Source: an uncultured Anaerococcus sp.
GTDB lineage: Bacteria > Bacillota > Clostridia > Tissierellales > Peptoniphilaceae
NCBI GenBank assembly: GCA_943914475.1
Contig: CALUCE010000003.1
Coordinates: forward strand, 62,001-126,000
Length of the DNA: 64,000 nt
Direction of reading: 5' to 3'
The notes beneath the pieces are model-generated. The model worked only from the letters and a program-made list of their open reading frames with translations, ran no database searches and was not told where the DNA came from. Shown here in pieces: positions 51,154 to 60,499 of this stretch; position 1 is the stretch's first letter, and the number at the start of each line of letters is the position of its first letter. The translations under genes and the position numbers were made by a program.

Positions 51154-52380
51154 ATGAGTATAGAATTTAACATGTTCCAAACTACAGGTTTTGCCTGCAT
51201 ACTTTTAATTGTTGGAAATTTACTAAGAAATAGGATTAAATTTCTAGAAAATTTTGCTATTCCACCAGCCGTTATTGGAGGATTTTTATTTTCTTTTATC
51301 AATCTTTTGTTAAGAAATAATAATATTTTAATAATAAACTTTGATACTGGGCTTCAAGATCTTTTTATGTACCTATTTTTTGTTAGCGTAGGCTATGGTG
51401 CATCGGTTTTATTCTTGAAAAAAGCTGGATCCAAGGTTTTTAAGTTTTTAATACTGGCAACAATTTTAGTATTTTTACAAAATCTTATAGCCTTGATTTT
51501 ATCAAACTTTGTTGGGGTTGACAGGTCTCTTGCCCTTATGACAGGATCTACAGCCATGACAGGTGGCCATGGAACAGCAGCAGCCATTGCTCCCATGCTA
51601 GAAAAAGCAGGTTTTCCAAAAACTGAAACAGTAGCCTTTTCTGCAGCAACCTTTGGTCTTGTAGCAGGATCATTGATGGGTGGTCCTATGGCAGCCAAAC
51701 TTATAGAAAGAAGAAGGCTAATGGATAAGAGAGTTAAGTATCCTGGTCACAAGCCTTCAAGCATAATCGAGTATGGAGATTTCAAGCTTGACCAAGAATT
51801 GATCCTAAGAGGATTTTTCGCTATATTTATAGCTATCTTTTTAGGTTCTTACCTAACAGATTTTCTAAATTCACTCCTAGCCAAGCTATCTGATATAGCA
51901 AAGCTTCCAGGCTATATTGGACCTATGATAGTAGCTGTTATTCTTAGGGCATTAAACGATAAATTTGAAAATAAAAAAGATAGGGAAGGATTTTTAGACC
52001 TAAAAGAAATCGAGGTTATAGGTTCTGTTGGACTGAATATCTTCCTTGGTATGGCACTTATGGGACTAAAACTATGGGAGCTTGCAGAGCTTGCCCTTCC
52101 TTTGGTTATCCTCCTTCTAGCCCAAAGTATTTTGATGTTTGCCTATGCAAGGTTTATTACCTTTAACTTTATGGGCAAGGATTACGATGCAGCCATTCTT
52201 GCAGCAGGCCACACAGGCTTTGGTATGGGAGCGACACCAAATGGAGTTGCAAACATGGAATCTGTTTGTGAAGAATACGAATACTCAGAAACAGCCTTCT
52301 TTGTCCTCCCCGTGGTTGGAGGTATGTTTATAGACTTTATAAATATTCTTATCATAATTCCTTTTATATCATTCTTATAA
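51154..52380 (+). CDS. Sodium/glutamate symporter (GltS family)
   Basis: A 408-residue importer with about ten helices. The paired GltS-type repeats are visible: FAIPPAVIGGFLFSF and TGGHGTAAAIAPMLEKAGF in the first half, and GHTGFGMGATPNGVANMESVCEE in the second (GGHGT and GMGATPNGVA are the two substrate-site loops). I start at the ATG at 51154, which has GGAGG in front; the TTG five codons earlier is inside that region. Glutamate is an expected food for a peptide-fermenting coccus; substrate not proven. Confidence 0.9.
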   Translation: MSIEFNMFQTTGFACILLIVGNLLRNRIKFLENFAIPPAVIGGFLFSFINLLLRNNNILIINFDTGLQDLFMYLFFVSVGYGASVLFLKKAGSKVFKFLILATILVFLQNLIALILSNFVGVDRSLALMTGSTAMTGGHGTAAAIAPMLEKAGFPKTETVAFSAATFGLVAGSLMGGPMAAKLIERRRLMDKRVKYPGHKPSSIIEYGDFKLDQELILRGFFAIFIAIFLGSYLTDFLNSLLAKLSDIAKLPGYIGPMIVAVILRALNDKFENKKDREGFLDLKEIEVIGSVGLNIFLGMALMGLKLWELAELALPLVILLLAQSILMFAYARFITFNFMGKDYDAAILAAGHTGFGMGATPNGVANMESVCEEYEYSETAFFVLPVVGGMFIDFINILIIIPFISFL

Positions 52381-52382
52381 GT

Positions 52383-52422
52383 AAAAAAGACTTGATTGGT
52401 AAATCCCTTCAAGTCTTTTTTA
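52383..52422. terminator. Bidirectional terminator between gltS and the nucleoside ABC operon
   Basis: AAAAAAGACTTGA (52383-52395) pairs with TTCAAGTCTTTTTT (52409-52422) and is flanked by T-tracts on both strands. Confidence 0.88.
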
Positions 52423-52433
52423 TCTTTACTTTA

Positions 52434-53369
52434 TTAAATTTCTTCTGTCAAATATGGCTTTCCATCAGCCTTTGGTGCTCTTGATTTCTTGTGGAAGATC
52501 ATTAGGATTAGTAGGGTTGATATATATGGAATCATAGATATAAACTCTATTGGAAGTCCTATGGATGTTCCACCAAGGTAGGTTGCTATTGATTGGGTTA
52601 GACCAAAGAATAAGGCTCCCAAAACAACTCCTTGAGGTCTCCAGTTACCAAAGATAACTGTAACAAGGGCTATATATCCTTGACCAGCTATAAGGGTTGG
52701 TGAGAAGGCTGAAACTACGGCAAGCGACATGCTTGCTCCTCCCAAACCTCCCATGAAACCTGAGAACATAACTGCCAAATATCTTGTTTTAACTACATTT
52801 ACGTTTAGGGTTTCTGCTGCTTCAGGGTGTTCTCCGACAGCTATAAGTCTAAGTCCCCATTTTGTCTTATAAAGGAATACATAAAGTACCACAACCATAA
52901 GTAAGGAAATATAAACTGTGGCATGTTGGCCAAATATATTGGTCAAGGCTTGGCTTTGTATGCTTCCCCTAAATAGTCTTGGTATCTTATTTTCAAGAGG
53001 TATGGATGGAGTTTGAGTTGCCCCATCAAAGATAAGTCTTGATAGGAAAAGTGCAAGTCCTGGCGCCAAGGTGTTTATGGCTATACCTGATATGGTTTGG
53101 TCTCCTGCAAAGCTTACGGAAATTATAGCGTGAATAAGACCAAAGGCCATACCTGCAAGTCCTCCGCAAAGGAAGGCTATCCAAGGATTTCCAAGCTTGT
53201 ATCCTACAGCCGCACCAACAAAGGCCCCTATAGACATCATTCCTTCAAGACCAATGTTTACTACACCTGATTTTTCACTCATCATACCACCCAGACCAGT
53301 CATCAAAACAGGAGCTGCGTTAGAAAAAGTGTTACCTATAATTAAGGCTAGCATGGTAAGGTTAAGCAT
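52434..53369 (-). CDS. nupQ: BMP-type nucleoside ABC importer, permease (NupQ-like)
   Basis: 311 residues, about eight helices, BPD_transp_2 family: GGMMSEKSGVVNIGLEGMMSIGAFVG (about 28-53, the NIGLEG motif), GDQTISGIAINTLAPGL, SGFMGGLGGASMSL. It overlaps the upstream permease by 8 bases and completes the operon ATPase-permease-permease. The system resembles the Bacillus NupNOPQ guanosine importer. Confidence 0.87.
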   Translation of the reverse strand: MLNLTMLALIIGNTFSNAAPVLMTGLGGMMSEKSGVVNIGLEGMMSIGAFVGAAVGYKLGNPWIAFLCGGLAGMAFGLIHAIISVSFAGDQTISGIAINTLAPGLALFLSRLIFDGATQTPSIPLENKIPRLFRGSIQSQALTNIFGQHATVYISLLMVVVLYVFLYKTKWGLRLIAVGEHPEAAETLNVNVVKTRYLAVMFSGFMGGLGGASMSLAVVSAFSPTLIAGQGYIALVTVIFGNWRPQGVVLGALFFGLTQSIATYLGGTSIGLPIEFISMIPYISTLLILMIFHKKSRAPKADGKPYLTEEI

Positions 53370-54600
53370 CTACATCACTCCCTTCTGTGTCTTCTGACTC
53401 GTCTGTGAGTTCTTCTACAACATCTTTTACTTCTTTTGTTTCAACTTCTGGAGTTGTTGTTTCTTTTGGACTAGTTTTTGCTACTTGAGATTTTTTTCTA
53501 TTTTTTGTCATCTTTGCTTTTAGTATCATAAATACCAAAGGAATAGCTGTAAATAGGATAATTGTTCCTATAATGATATTGATAAGCTCGCTTGGAACTC
53601 CCATAGCCCTTTGAAGGTTGGCTCCGGCGTACTTGATTCCACCAAAGAAAAGACCTGAAAAGATTGTTCCTATTGGATTGTTTGAAGCAAGTAGGGATAC
53701 AGCAAGTCCATCAAAACCATAGTTTTCCATAGCTGATAGTATTGGCAAAGAATAAGTATAACCCAAAACTTGGGTAACTCCTGCCAAGGAACAAATAGCT
53801 CCAGAAATCGCCATTGATTGTACAATTTTCTTCTTGGCATTAATACCACCGTATTCTGAAGCTTCCCTATTTAGACCTACGGCCTTTAATTGGTAGCCTA
53901 GGGTTGTTTTATTTAATATATACCAAACTATTATAACTGCTACTATAGCAAGTATGGTCCCCCAATGAATCGGCGCCCTAAAGAACTGACCGGCAAAACC
54001 GTCATATTTTTGGGCTGCATTTTCTACCATGGTTATCTTGGCAGATTCATTGATATCATAGGATCCCATGGAATTTGGTTTTAGGTTTCTATATACTACA
54101 AAGTTTTGTAGGTAGTAGGCTATCCAGTTTAACATGATGGTCGTGATAACTTCGTGAATACCGAATTTGGCTTTTACAAGACCAACCACAGCCCCATAAA
54201 GAGCTCCCACTACCATGGCTATCAAAACAGTTACTAGGACATGTAAAAATGGAGGAAGATTTAGCTTATAGCCAAGCAAAAATCCTACTATTGAACCAAT
54301 AATAAATTGGCCCTCAGCTCCCATGTTGAAAAGTCCTGTTTGGAAGGCAAAGCATACACCCAAACCTGTTAGGATGATTGGGGTGGAGTTCACCACTGCC
54401 CAGCCCATGTTTCTTGGAGACCTAAATATACCTTGGACAAGGTGACCATAGGCTTCCAAAGGATGATAACCTGCTATGGCAAGTACCAAGGCTCCTACCA
54501 AAAATCCTAGGAGGATTGATACAAGGGTAAATAATATTTTTGAATCTCTAAGTCCTTTTTTCTTTTGGGCTTTGATTTGTTTTGTTTTATTTTCTGCCAT
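53362..54600 (-). CDS. nupP: BMP-type nucleoside ABC importer, permease (NupP-like)
   Basis: 412 residues; the core (about 20-370) is a BPD_transp_2 permease with GLFNMGAEGQFIIGSI (about 88-103), HEVITTIMLNWIAYYL and GGIKYAGANLQRAMGVP. A charged C-terminal extension (about 370-412) rich in Lys, Thr, Glu is unusual and probably cytoplasmic. The start shares one base with the ATPase stop (TAATG). Partner of the second permease. Confidence 0.88.
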   Translation of the reverse strand: MAENKTKQIKAQKKKGLRDSKILFTLVSILLGFLVGALVLAIAGYHPLEAYGHLVQGIFRSPRNMGWAVVNSTPIILTGLGVCFAFQTGLFNMGAEGQFIIGSIVGFLLGYKLNLPPFLHVLVTVLIAMVVGALYGAVVGLVKAKFGIHEVITTIMLNWIAYYLQNFVVYRNLKPNSMGSYDINESAKITMVENAAQKYDGFAGQFFRAPIHWGTILAIVAVIIVWYILNKTTLGYQLKAVGLNREASEYGGINAKKKIVQSMAISGAICSLAGVTQVLGYTYSLPILSAMENYGFDGLAVSLLASNNPIGTIFSGLFFGGIKYAGANLQRAMGVPSELINIIIGTIILFTAIPLVFMILKAKMTKNRKKSQVAKTSPKETTTPEVETKEVKDVVEELTDESEDTEGSDVDA

Positions 54601-56123
54601 TACTTACCACCTGCCATTAGCCTACCTATTTCAAACTCATCAGTTTCTTTTGGTAGCCTTTCTCCAACTATTTTTCCATCATATATTACTGCTATCCTAT
54701 CAGATAAGTCCATTACTTCGTCTAGTTCAAAGGAAATCAAAAGAACTGCCTTGCCTTTGTTTCTCATCTCTACCAAGTATTGGTGGATAAACTCTATAGC
54801 TCCAACATCAAGTCCCCTTGTAGGTTGGGCAGCTATAAGGACATGAGGGTTGTTGGCAATTTCTCTGGCTATTATTACCTTTTGTTGGTTACCACCAGAA
54901 AGATCTGCAACTGGTGTATTTATATTAGTTGGTCTAATATCAAATTTTTCCACCAAGTCCTCAGCATTTTCCCTTATTTTGTCAAAGTTTAATCTTCCCT
55001 TGGTAGAAAATGGCTCCTTGGCTACATTTTCCAAGATAAGATTGTCCTTTATAGGATATTCCAAGATAAGGCCTCTTTTTTGCCTATCTTCAGGTATGGA
55101 GTTCATACCTATATCTATAATCTCACGAGGAGTCGCCTTGCTGATATCTTCACCGTTAAGGATAACTTTACCCTCTTCTATTTGGGTCATACCTGTAATG
55201 GCATCTATAAGCTCTGTTTGACCATTTCCGTCAACTCCTGCTATACCAAGGATTTCTCCATTTCTTAAACTAAGATTAAGACCCTTTAGGACTTCAACTT
55301 TCCTCTTGTCCTTTACGTGGAGATTTTCTATCCTTAAGACTTCTTCTCCTACTTCTTGGTCTTCTTTTTTAACATTGAAGGAAATATCCCTACCAACCAT
55401 TTTCTCAGCCAAAATATTTTCATCTACTTCAGAAACTTTTACCTTGTCGATAAATTTTCCACGTCTGATAATAGTACAGTTGTCAGCCATGGCCTTAATT
55501 TCTGAAAGCTTGTGGGTGATGATGATAATTGACTTATCCATGGTGGTAAGTTTTTTTACTATGTCTATAAACTCGCCAATTTCTTGAGGAGTAAGTACAG
55601 CTGTTGGCTCATCAAAGATAAGTATGTCTGCACCGTGATAAAGAGCTTTTAAAATCTCAACCCTTTGTTGCATACCAACAGAGATATCCTCTACCTTAGC
55701 ATGGGGGTCTATAGAAAGACCATATTCTTCACTTAATCTTTTTACCTTTTCTTCCGCCTTTTTTCTGTCTATAAAGGCACCCTTAGTTTCTTCATAACCC
55801 AAGATAATGTTTTCAGTTACTGTAAAAGGATCTATCAACATAAAGTGTTGGTGGACCATACCCACTCCAGCTTCTATGGCTTCTTTTGGTGTCATAGAAG
55901 ACCTGGTTTTTCCATTTATAGTTACACTACCCTGAGTTGGAGGGAACATTCCATAGAGAATGTTCATCAATGTTGTTTTTCCAGCACCGTTTTCTCCCAG
56001 CAAAGCATGCACCTCACACCTGTGGAGATCAAAGTTTATATCTGTTAGTACTTGATTGTCTCCAAAACGCTTGGTAATGTTCTTCATGCTTACTACTGGA
56101 CTTTCATTTAAATATTTATCCAT
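54600..56123 (-). CDS. nupO: BMP-type nucleoside ABC importer, ATPase with two ABC domains (NupO-like)
   Basis: 507 residues. Domain 1 has Walker A GENGAGKTT (about 39-47), signature DISVGMQQRVEI and Walker B ILIFDEPTAVLTP. Domain 2 has a degenerate Walker A GVDGNGQTEL (the usual sugar-type form), signature DLSGGNQQKVIIARE and IAAQPTRGLDVGA. This two-domain ribose/galactose-type architecture powers the two permeases. It is separated from the BMP lipoprotein gene by 308 bases with a terminator. Confidence 0.92.
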   Translation of the reverse strand: MDKYLNESPVVSMKNITKRFGDNQVLTDINFDLHRCEVHALLGENGAGKTTLMNILYGMFPPTQGSVTINGKTRSSMTPKEAIEAGVGMVHQHFMLIDPFTVTENIILGYEETKGAFIDRKKAEEKVKRLSEEYGLSIDPHAKVEDISVGMQQRVEILKALYHGADILIFDEPTAVLTPQEIGEFIDIVKKLTTMDKSIIIITHKLSEIKAMADNCTIIRRGKFIDKVKVSEVDENILAEKMVGRDISFNVKKEDQEVGEEVLRIENLHVKDKRKVEVLKGLNLSLRNGEILGIAGVDGNGQTELIDAITGMTQIEEGKVILNGEDISKATPREIIDIGMNSIPEDRQKRGLILEYPIKDNLILENVAKEPFSTKGRLNFDKIRENAEDLVEKFDIRPTNINTPVADLSGGNQQKVIIAREIANNPHVLIAAQPTRGLDVGAIEFIHQYLVEMRNKGKAVLLISFELDEVMDLSDRIAVIYDGKIVGERLPKETDEFEIGRLMAGGK

Positions 56124-56365
56124 AATTCCTCACACTCATAACATATAATAAGTTAGTTAACTACTAATAATATATCAGATATTGAATTAATAAAAAAGAG
56201 CATTTTGTGAAATTTTGCTAAATTCATTGAAAATTCTACCAAAAAACGCTTTCATTATAAAGAATTAGATAATTTGCGAGAAAATTAACATAAATATAGG
56301 ATAAATAACAATGTTTTCACAAATTTATCAAAAAGGGACAAAAAGATAAAGCTAGCCTTAAAACA

Positions 56366-56404
56366 TAAAAAAGACCCTGCCAAGATTTTCCTCCTGGCAG
56401 AGTC
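56366..56404 (-). terminator. Terminator after the BMP lipoprotein gene
   Basis: GACCCTGCCA (56373-56382) pairs with TGGCAGAGTC (56395-56404), and TTTTTT follows on the minus strand. It separates the binding protein from its ATPase/permease genes, so more binding protein than transporter can be made. The remaining gap (56124-56365) is very AT-rich; it contains a GTTAGTTAACTAC dyad near 56153-56165 but no promoter I can fix. Confidence 0.8.
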
Positions 56405-56431
56405 TAGGTTAAGCTTAATTATAAGCTAGGA

Positions 56432-57523
56432 TTACATTTCATCGTAGCCCATATCTTTGAATTCTTCTTCGTTTTGTGGGACTTCTGTTTTTCCATCAAT
56501 GATTTCTTGTCTTAATCCTTCAACTTTGTCTTTGATTTCTTGAGTTACAAGGTCGTTGTCAGCATAAGCTATAGTACAAGCGTCTCCGTCTTTAAGACCA
56601 AATCTTACAGTTTCTCCACCTGGGAATTTGTCTGCTGCTATATCATCACAGATATTTTGAACAGCTGTACCTACACCCTTGATGGTTGATACTAACATAT
56701 TGTCTGGAGCTTCTTCTTTTTGGTCTCTATCAACACCGATAACGTATTTGTCGTTTTCTTTTGCTGATTCGATTACACCTATACCTGTACCACCTGCTGC
56801 TTGGAAGACTACGTCTGCACCAGCTTGGTACATTTTGTTAGCTATGTTCTTTCCTGCTGCTTGGTCAGCAAAGGAGTTAGCATATTGTACTTGAACTTCG
56901 ATTTCTTCGCCTTTTTCTCTAGCTGCAGCTTGAACACCAGCTCTGTAGCCATATTCAAATCTGTCTATAACTTCAGATTTTTGTCCACCTACAAAACCTA
57001 CATTGTTGGTTTCACTTGTCATACCAGCAATGTATCCTACTAAGAAGGAGTTTTCGTGGTCTGCAAAGGCAACACCTACTAGGTTTTCTTGTCCGTTTAC
57101 ATTGTCGTTATCAATAATTGCATATTTTTGGTCTGGATTTTCATTTGCTGCCTTATCAGTAGCATCAAATAAAGCGTAACCAACTGTAAAGATAACATCT
57201 GATTCAGAATCTAGTGCAGATTCTAGGTTTGGTTGGTAATCAGTTTCTTTGTGACTTTCGATGTAGTCAAATTTGATCTTACCTTGGTCTTGGTAGTCTG
57301 TTAGACCTTCAAAAGCTGATTGGTTGAATGATTTATCATTTACCCCACCTTGGTCTGTAACCATGGTTGCTTTTACCATATCTTCAGAGCTTACAGCTTG
57401 ACCTGAACCTGTTTGTGATCCACTGTCTTGGGATCCATTACCAGCATCTTTTGAACCGCATGCTGCAAGTCCAAAGGCTATAGCTACCGCAGAGATAGCT
57501 GTTCCAAATTTTTTAATATTCAT
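56432..57523 (-). CDS. nupN: BMP-family nucleoside-binding lipoprotein
   Basis: 363 residues. Lipoprotein signal ends GLAACG, with Cys22 as anchor. Then a Gly/Ser linker and the periplasmic-binding fold of the BMP/Med family, with VTDQGGVNDKSFNQSAFEGL (about 56-75), DVIFTVGYALFDA, GGQKSEVIDRFEYGYRAGVQAA, and VFQAAGGTGIGVIESAKE. Family members bind purine nucleosides and deliver them to a NupOPQ-type importer, here encoded next. Located on the outer face of the membrane. Confidence 0.9.
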   Translation of the reverse strand: MNIKKFGTAISAVAIAFGLAACGSKDAGNGSQDSGSQTGSGQAVSSEDMVKATMVTDQGGVNDKSFNQSAFEGLTDYQDQGKIKFDYIESHKETDYQPNLESALDSESDVIFTVGYALFDATDKAANENPDQKYAIIDNDNVNGQENLVGVAFADHENSFLVGYIAGMTSETNNVGFVGGQKSEVIDRFEYGYRAGVQAAAREKGEEIEVQVQYANSFADQAAGKNIANKMYQAGADVVFQAAGGTGIGVIESAKENDKYVIGVDRDQKEEAPDNMLVSTIKGVGTAVQNICDDIAADKFPGGETVRFGLKDGDACTIAYADNDLVTQEIKDKVEGLRQEIIDGKTEVPQNEEEFKDMGYDEM

Positions 57524-57642
57524 ATTTCCCCCTCTAATATTAAAAATATAACGTCTTTTACTATTACAACGTTTCTTACCATTAAGTCTACTATTTTTTT
57601 CTATATATGTCCATAGAAAAAGCTTTTATAGCAGGCGAATTT

Positions 57643-58668
57643 CTATTTTTGGCTTACAAAAGCTTTAAGCAAATCAAAAAGACCACCTAGAGCTTTTTCG
57701 TGAGTTCTTTCATATCCATGACTTGCTGCAATACCTGCTCCTACAAGTGCATGCCTAAAGTCATGGTCACTAGCTACAGCGGCTGATGCATCAGAACCAT
57801 AGAAAGGATAGATATCTATAGCATAGTCGATTTCTTCTTTTTTGGCTACATCTATTAATTCATTGGTCAAGTCATAGTTGTATGGGCCTGAAGAGTCCTT
57901 AGCACATATAGAAACCTTGGTTTCGTCAGTGGCAAGGTCACCATAAACAACCCCCATATCCACAGCTATCATATCTACTATTCCCTCAGGTTGACCACTG
58001 GCAGCTCCGTGACCAACTTCTTCATAGACTGTAAACATCACATATAAAGGTCTGTCTATTTTAATTTCCTCTTCTTTTATAGCCTTGGCTAGGGCCAAAA
58101 GTACACCAGCAGATGCCTTGTCATCTAGATGTCTAGATTTTACAAAGCCGTTAGATATGGTAAATCTCGGATCTAAAGCCACAAAATCTCCACTAGAAAT
58201 TCCTAATTTTTCTGTTTCTTCCTTGGAATTTGTAAGCTCATCTATAACTATTTCCATATTTTCATCATTTCTTTCAACCTTTTTTGGAAAGTCTGAACCA
58301 TGAACAGCTGGCTCGTTAAGTCTGAAAGTTCCTGTATATTCCTTGCCAGACCTAGTATAGATTACTACATTTTCTTGTTCAGCATAGGCCAAAGGAAAAC
58401 CACCCAAAGTAGTCACCCTAAGTCTACCATTGTTTTTGATAGATCTTACCATAAGGCCAAGAGTATCAACATGGGCAGAAAGCAAAAGCCCATTTTCATT
58501 TCCTTCTACTATAGGAACTACAACATTACCCTTCTTGGTTTGGTAAGGTTTGTAACCAAGTTTTTCAAACTCATCCATAAGGTAGGCTTCACATTTTTTT
58601 GTAAAACCAGTAGGTGAAGGTTTGGTACAAAGTTCTTCAATATAATTTTCTATAGTTTTAATATCCAT
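57643..58668 (-). CDS. M42-family metalloaminopeptidase
   Basis: 341 residues. The zinc ligands appear as SAHVDTLGLMV (His, about 66), RHLDDKASAGVLLALAK (Asp), TVYEEVGHGAASG (catalytic and ligand Glu), AVDMGVVYG (Asp) and a C-terminal HGYERTHEKAL (His). M42 enzymes form dodecamers that trim peptides in the cytoplasm. Another aminopeptidase (M18) is at 11 kb. Single gene downstream of the ABC exporter pair. Confidence 0.92.
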   Translation of the reverse strand: MDIKTIENYIEELCTKPSPTGFTKKCEAYLMDEFEKLGYKPYQTKKGNVVVPIVEGNENGLLLSAHVDTLGLMVRSIKNNGRLRVTTLGGFPLAYAEQENVVIYTRSGKEYTGTFRLNEPAVHGSDFPKKVERNDENMEIVIDELTNSKEETEKLGISSGDFVALDPRFTISNGFVKSRHLDDKASAGVLLALAKAIKEEEIKIDRPLYVMFTVYEEVGHGAASGQPEGIVDMIAVDMGVVYGDLATDETKVSICAKDSSGPYNYDLTNELIDVAKKEEIDYAIDIYPFYGSDASAAVASDHDFRHALVGAGIAASHGYERTHEKALGGLFDLLKAFVSQK

Positions 58669-58738
58669 ATTTCCTCCTATAAAAAGAATCTTCTTTATTA
58701 ATTATATTTCACTTGAGTCTTTTATCCAAGTTAAAAGA

Positions 58739-60499
58739 CTAGCTATAAAGTTCAGCCTGACTAGAAAACATCTTCTTGTAAAGTCCATCTTCTTTCATAA
58801 GATCTTGGTGGTTGCCATTTTCTATAATGTGTCCATTTTCACAAACTATAATCCTATCAGCATACTTGGTTGAGGAAAGTCTGTGGGATATAAAAAGAGA
58901 AGTTTGACCTCTTGAAATTTTAAGCATATTTTCAAAAATATCTTGCTCACTCCTAGGATCCAGGGCACTGGTAGGCTCATCCATTATATAAAACTTTCCT
59001 CCATGAACCATAGAACGAGCCAGGGCAAGCTTTTGCCCTATACCTCCAGATGGTTCAATTCCTTCCTTGTCAAAAAGAGTTGTTATATATGTATCTAGGG
59101 ATTTGGGAGTATTTTTGACCCAATCATAAATCTCTAGAAGTTTTAAACTCTCAATAATAGACTCCCTTTCACCACTGTTTATATTTTCAGATCTTTTGCC
59201 TGTAATATTTTCGCTTATTCTAAAAGGAAATAGCCTAAAATCTTGGAATGTGGGTGACAAAATTTCATAGTAATCACTTGTTTTTATATCATCTATGTTA
59301 ACTCCATTTATAAGGATTTCTCCCATGCTTGGCTCATAAAATTTACACAAAAGCTTAACAATAGTGGACTTTCCCGCACCATTTTTTCCTACCAAAGCAA
59401 CAGTTTCTCCATTTTCTATGCTAAAGCAACAGTCTTTCAAGATATAATTCTCACTTTTTGGATACTTAAAATACACATGTCTAAACTCTACCTTTATAGA
59501 TGATTGATTGATTTTCTTATACTCCGTATATTTGTCAAATCTCTCTTCTAAATTCATAAAATCAAAATATGCATATAGTTTTTCATTAGTAGCTATAATT
59601 GTGGCATAATTTTTTTGAAGCAAATTTATAGTATTGATAAGCTGAATTATAGAGTTAAAATAAAGGGTAAAATCTCCTAAACTTATGGTCTTTTCTACCA
59701 TTCTTTTGGTTAAATAAACCAAGGCTCCAACTATACCAATATTTGACGTTAGGTTCATAGCCCCTGTATACAAGCCATTTTTATTAAAATAAACAGTAGA
59801 TCTTTGAGCCATAGAGTCCATATAGGCCTTTGACTTTTCAAGAATCATCTCTTCTCCTTCATAAATCTTAAGATCCTTGGAGTATTTAAAGTCTTGAGAA
59901 AAATCAGCAAAATACCTATACACTCTAAGGTCAGGAATATCAGTTTTTTGCCTCCAAAGTTCATTTTCCTTTAAAAGTTTTACAAAAATCCTATTAATAA
60001 GTATTATTGCAAGTCCTATAAGTGGAAGAAAAATATTAAGCCTTACTAGCACAAATATAGAAATAAGTCCTGTTATAATACTTGATGTAACTGCATAAAG
60101 TACTTCGTAGAGACCATATATATCAAAAACGGCATCATGGGCAGCCTCCAACTTATCTTGGACAACTTTACTATCACTATCTTCTATAGGAAGAGCCATA
60201 GATTTCTCACTTAGCTCAAAAAGAAGCTTGTCAGTCATAGACTCAAATACCAAGGTAAAGTAGTTGTCATGATATTCTCTCAACAATATAGTTAAGGTAT
60301 TGGCAATAAGAACCAAGGCTAAGATTAGGCCTATAAAAGAAATATTTTGATCATTTTGATAGGCTTCTATGACAAGCTTTGGCGCAAAGATATTTATCAC
60401 AGGAAGTACGCCTAGTATTAGTGAAAATATGCAAATTTTAAGAGAGAAATGTGAAAAATCTTGATCAATTCTTCTAAAAAGTTTTACTATGTTTTTCAT
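58739..60499 (-). CDS. ABC exporter half-transporter (second of pair)
   Basis: 586 residues: six membrane helices (about 20-300) fused to an ABC domain. Walker A GKNGAGKST (about 371-379), signature form EPSGGIGQKLALARS in place of LSGGQ, Walker B FYIMDEPTSALDP and His switch LFISHRLSS. It overlaps its partner by 4 bases, so they probably work as a heterodimer. Exported substrate is unknown. Confidence 0.9.
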   Translation of the reverse strand: MKNIVKLFRRIDQDFSHFSLKICIFSLILGVLPVINIFAPKLVIEAYQNDQNISFIGLILALVLIANTLTILLREYHDNYFTLVFESMTDKLLFELSEKSMALPIEDSDSKVVQDKLEAAHDAVFDIYGLYEVLYAVTSSIITGLISIFVLVRLNIFLPLIGLAIILINRIFVKLLKENELWRQKTDIPDLRVYRYFADFSQDFKYSKDLKIYEGEEMILEKSKAYMDSMAQRSTVYFNKNGLYTGAMNLTSNIGIVGALVYLTKRMVEKTISLGDFTLYFNSIIQLINTINLLQKNYATIIATNEKLYAYFDFMNLEERFDKYTEYKKINQSSIKVEFRHVYFKYPKSENYILKDCCFSIENGETVALVGKNGAGKSTIVKLLCKFYEPSMGEILINGVNIDDIKTSDYYEILSPTFQDFRLFPFRISENITGKRSENINSGERESIIESLKLLEIYDWVKNTPKSLDTYITTLFDKEGIEPSGGIGQKLALARSMVHGGKFYIMDEPTSALDPRSEQDIFENMLKISRGQTSLFISHRLSSTKYADRIIVCENGHIIENGNHQDLMKEDGLYKKMFSSQAELYS

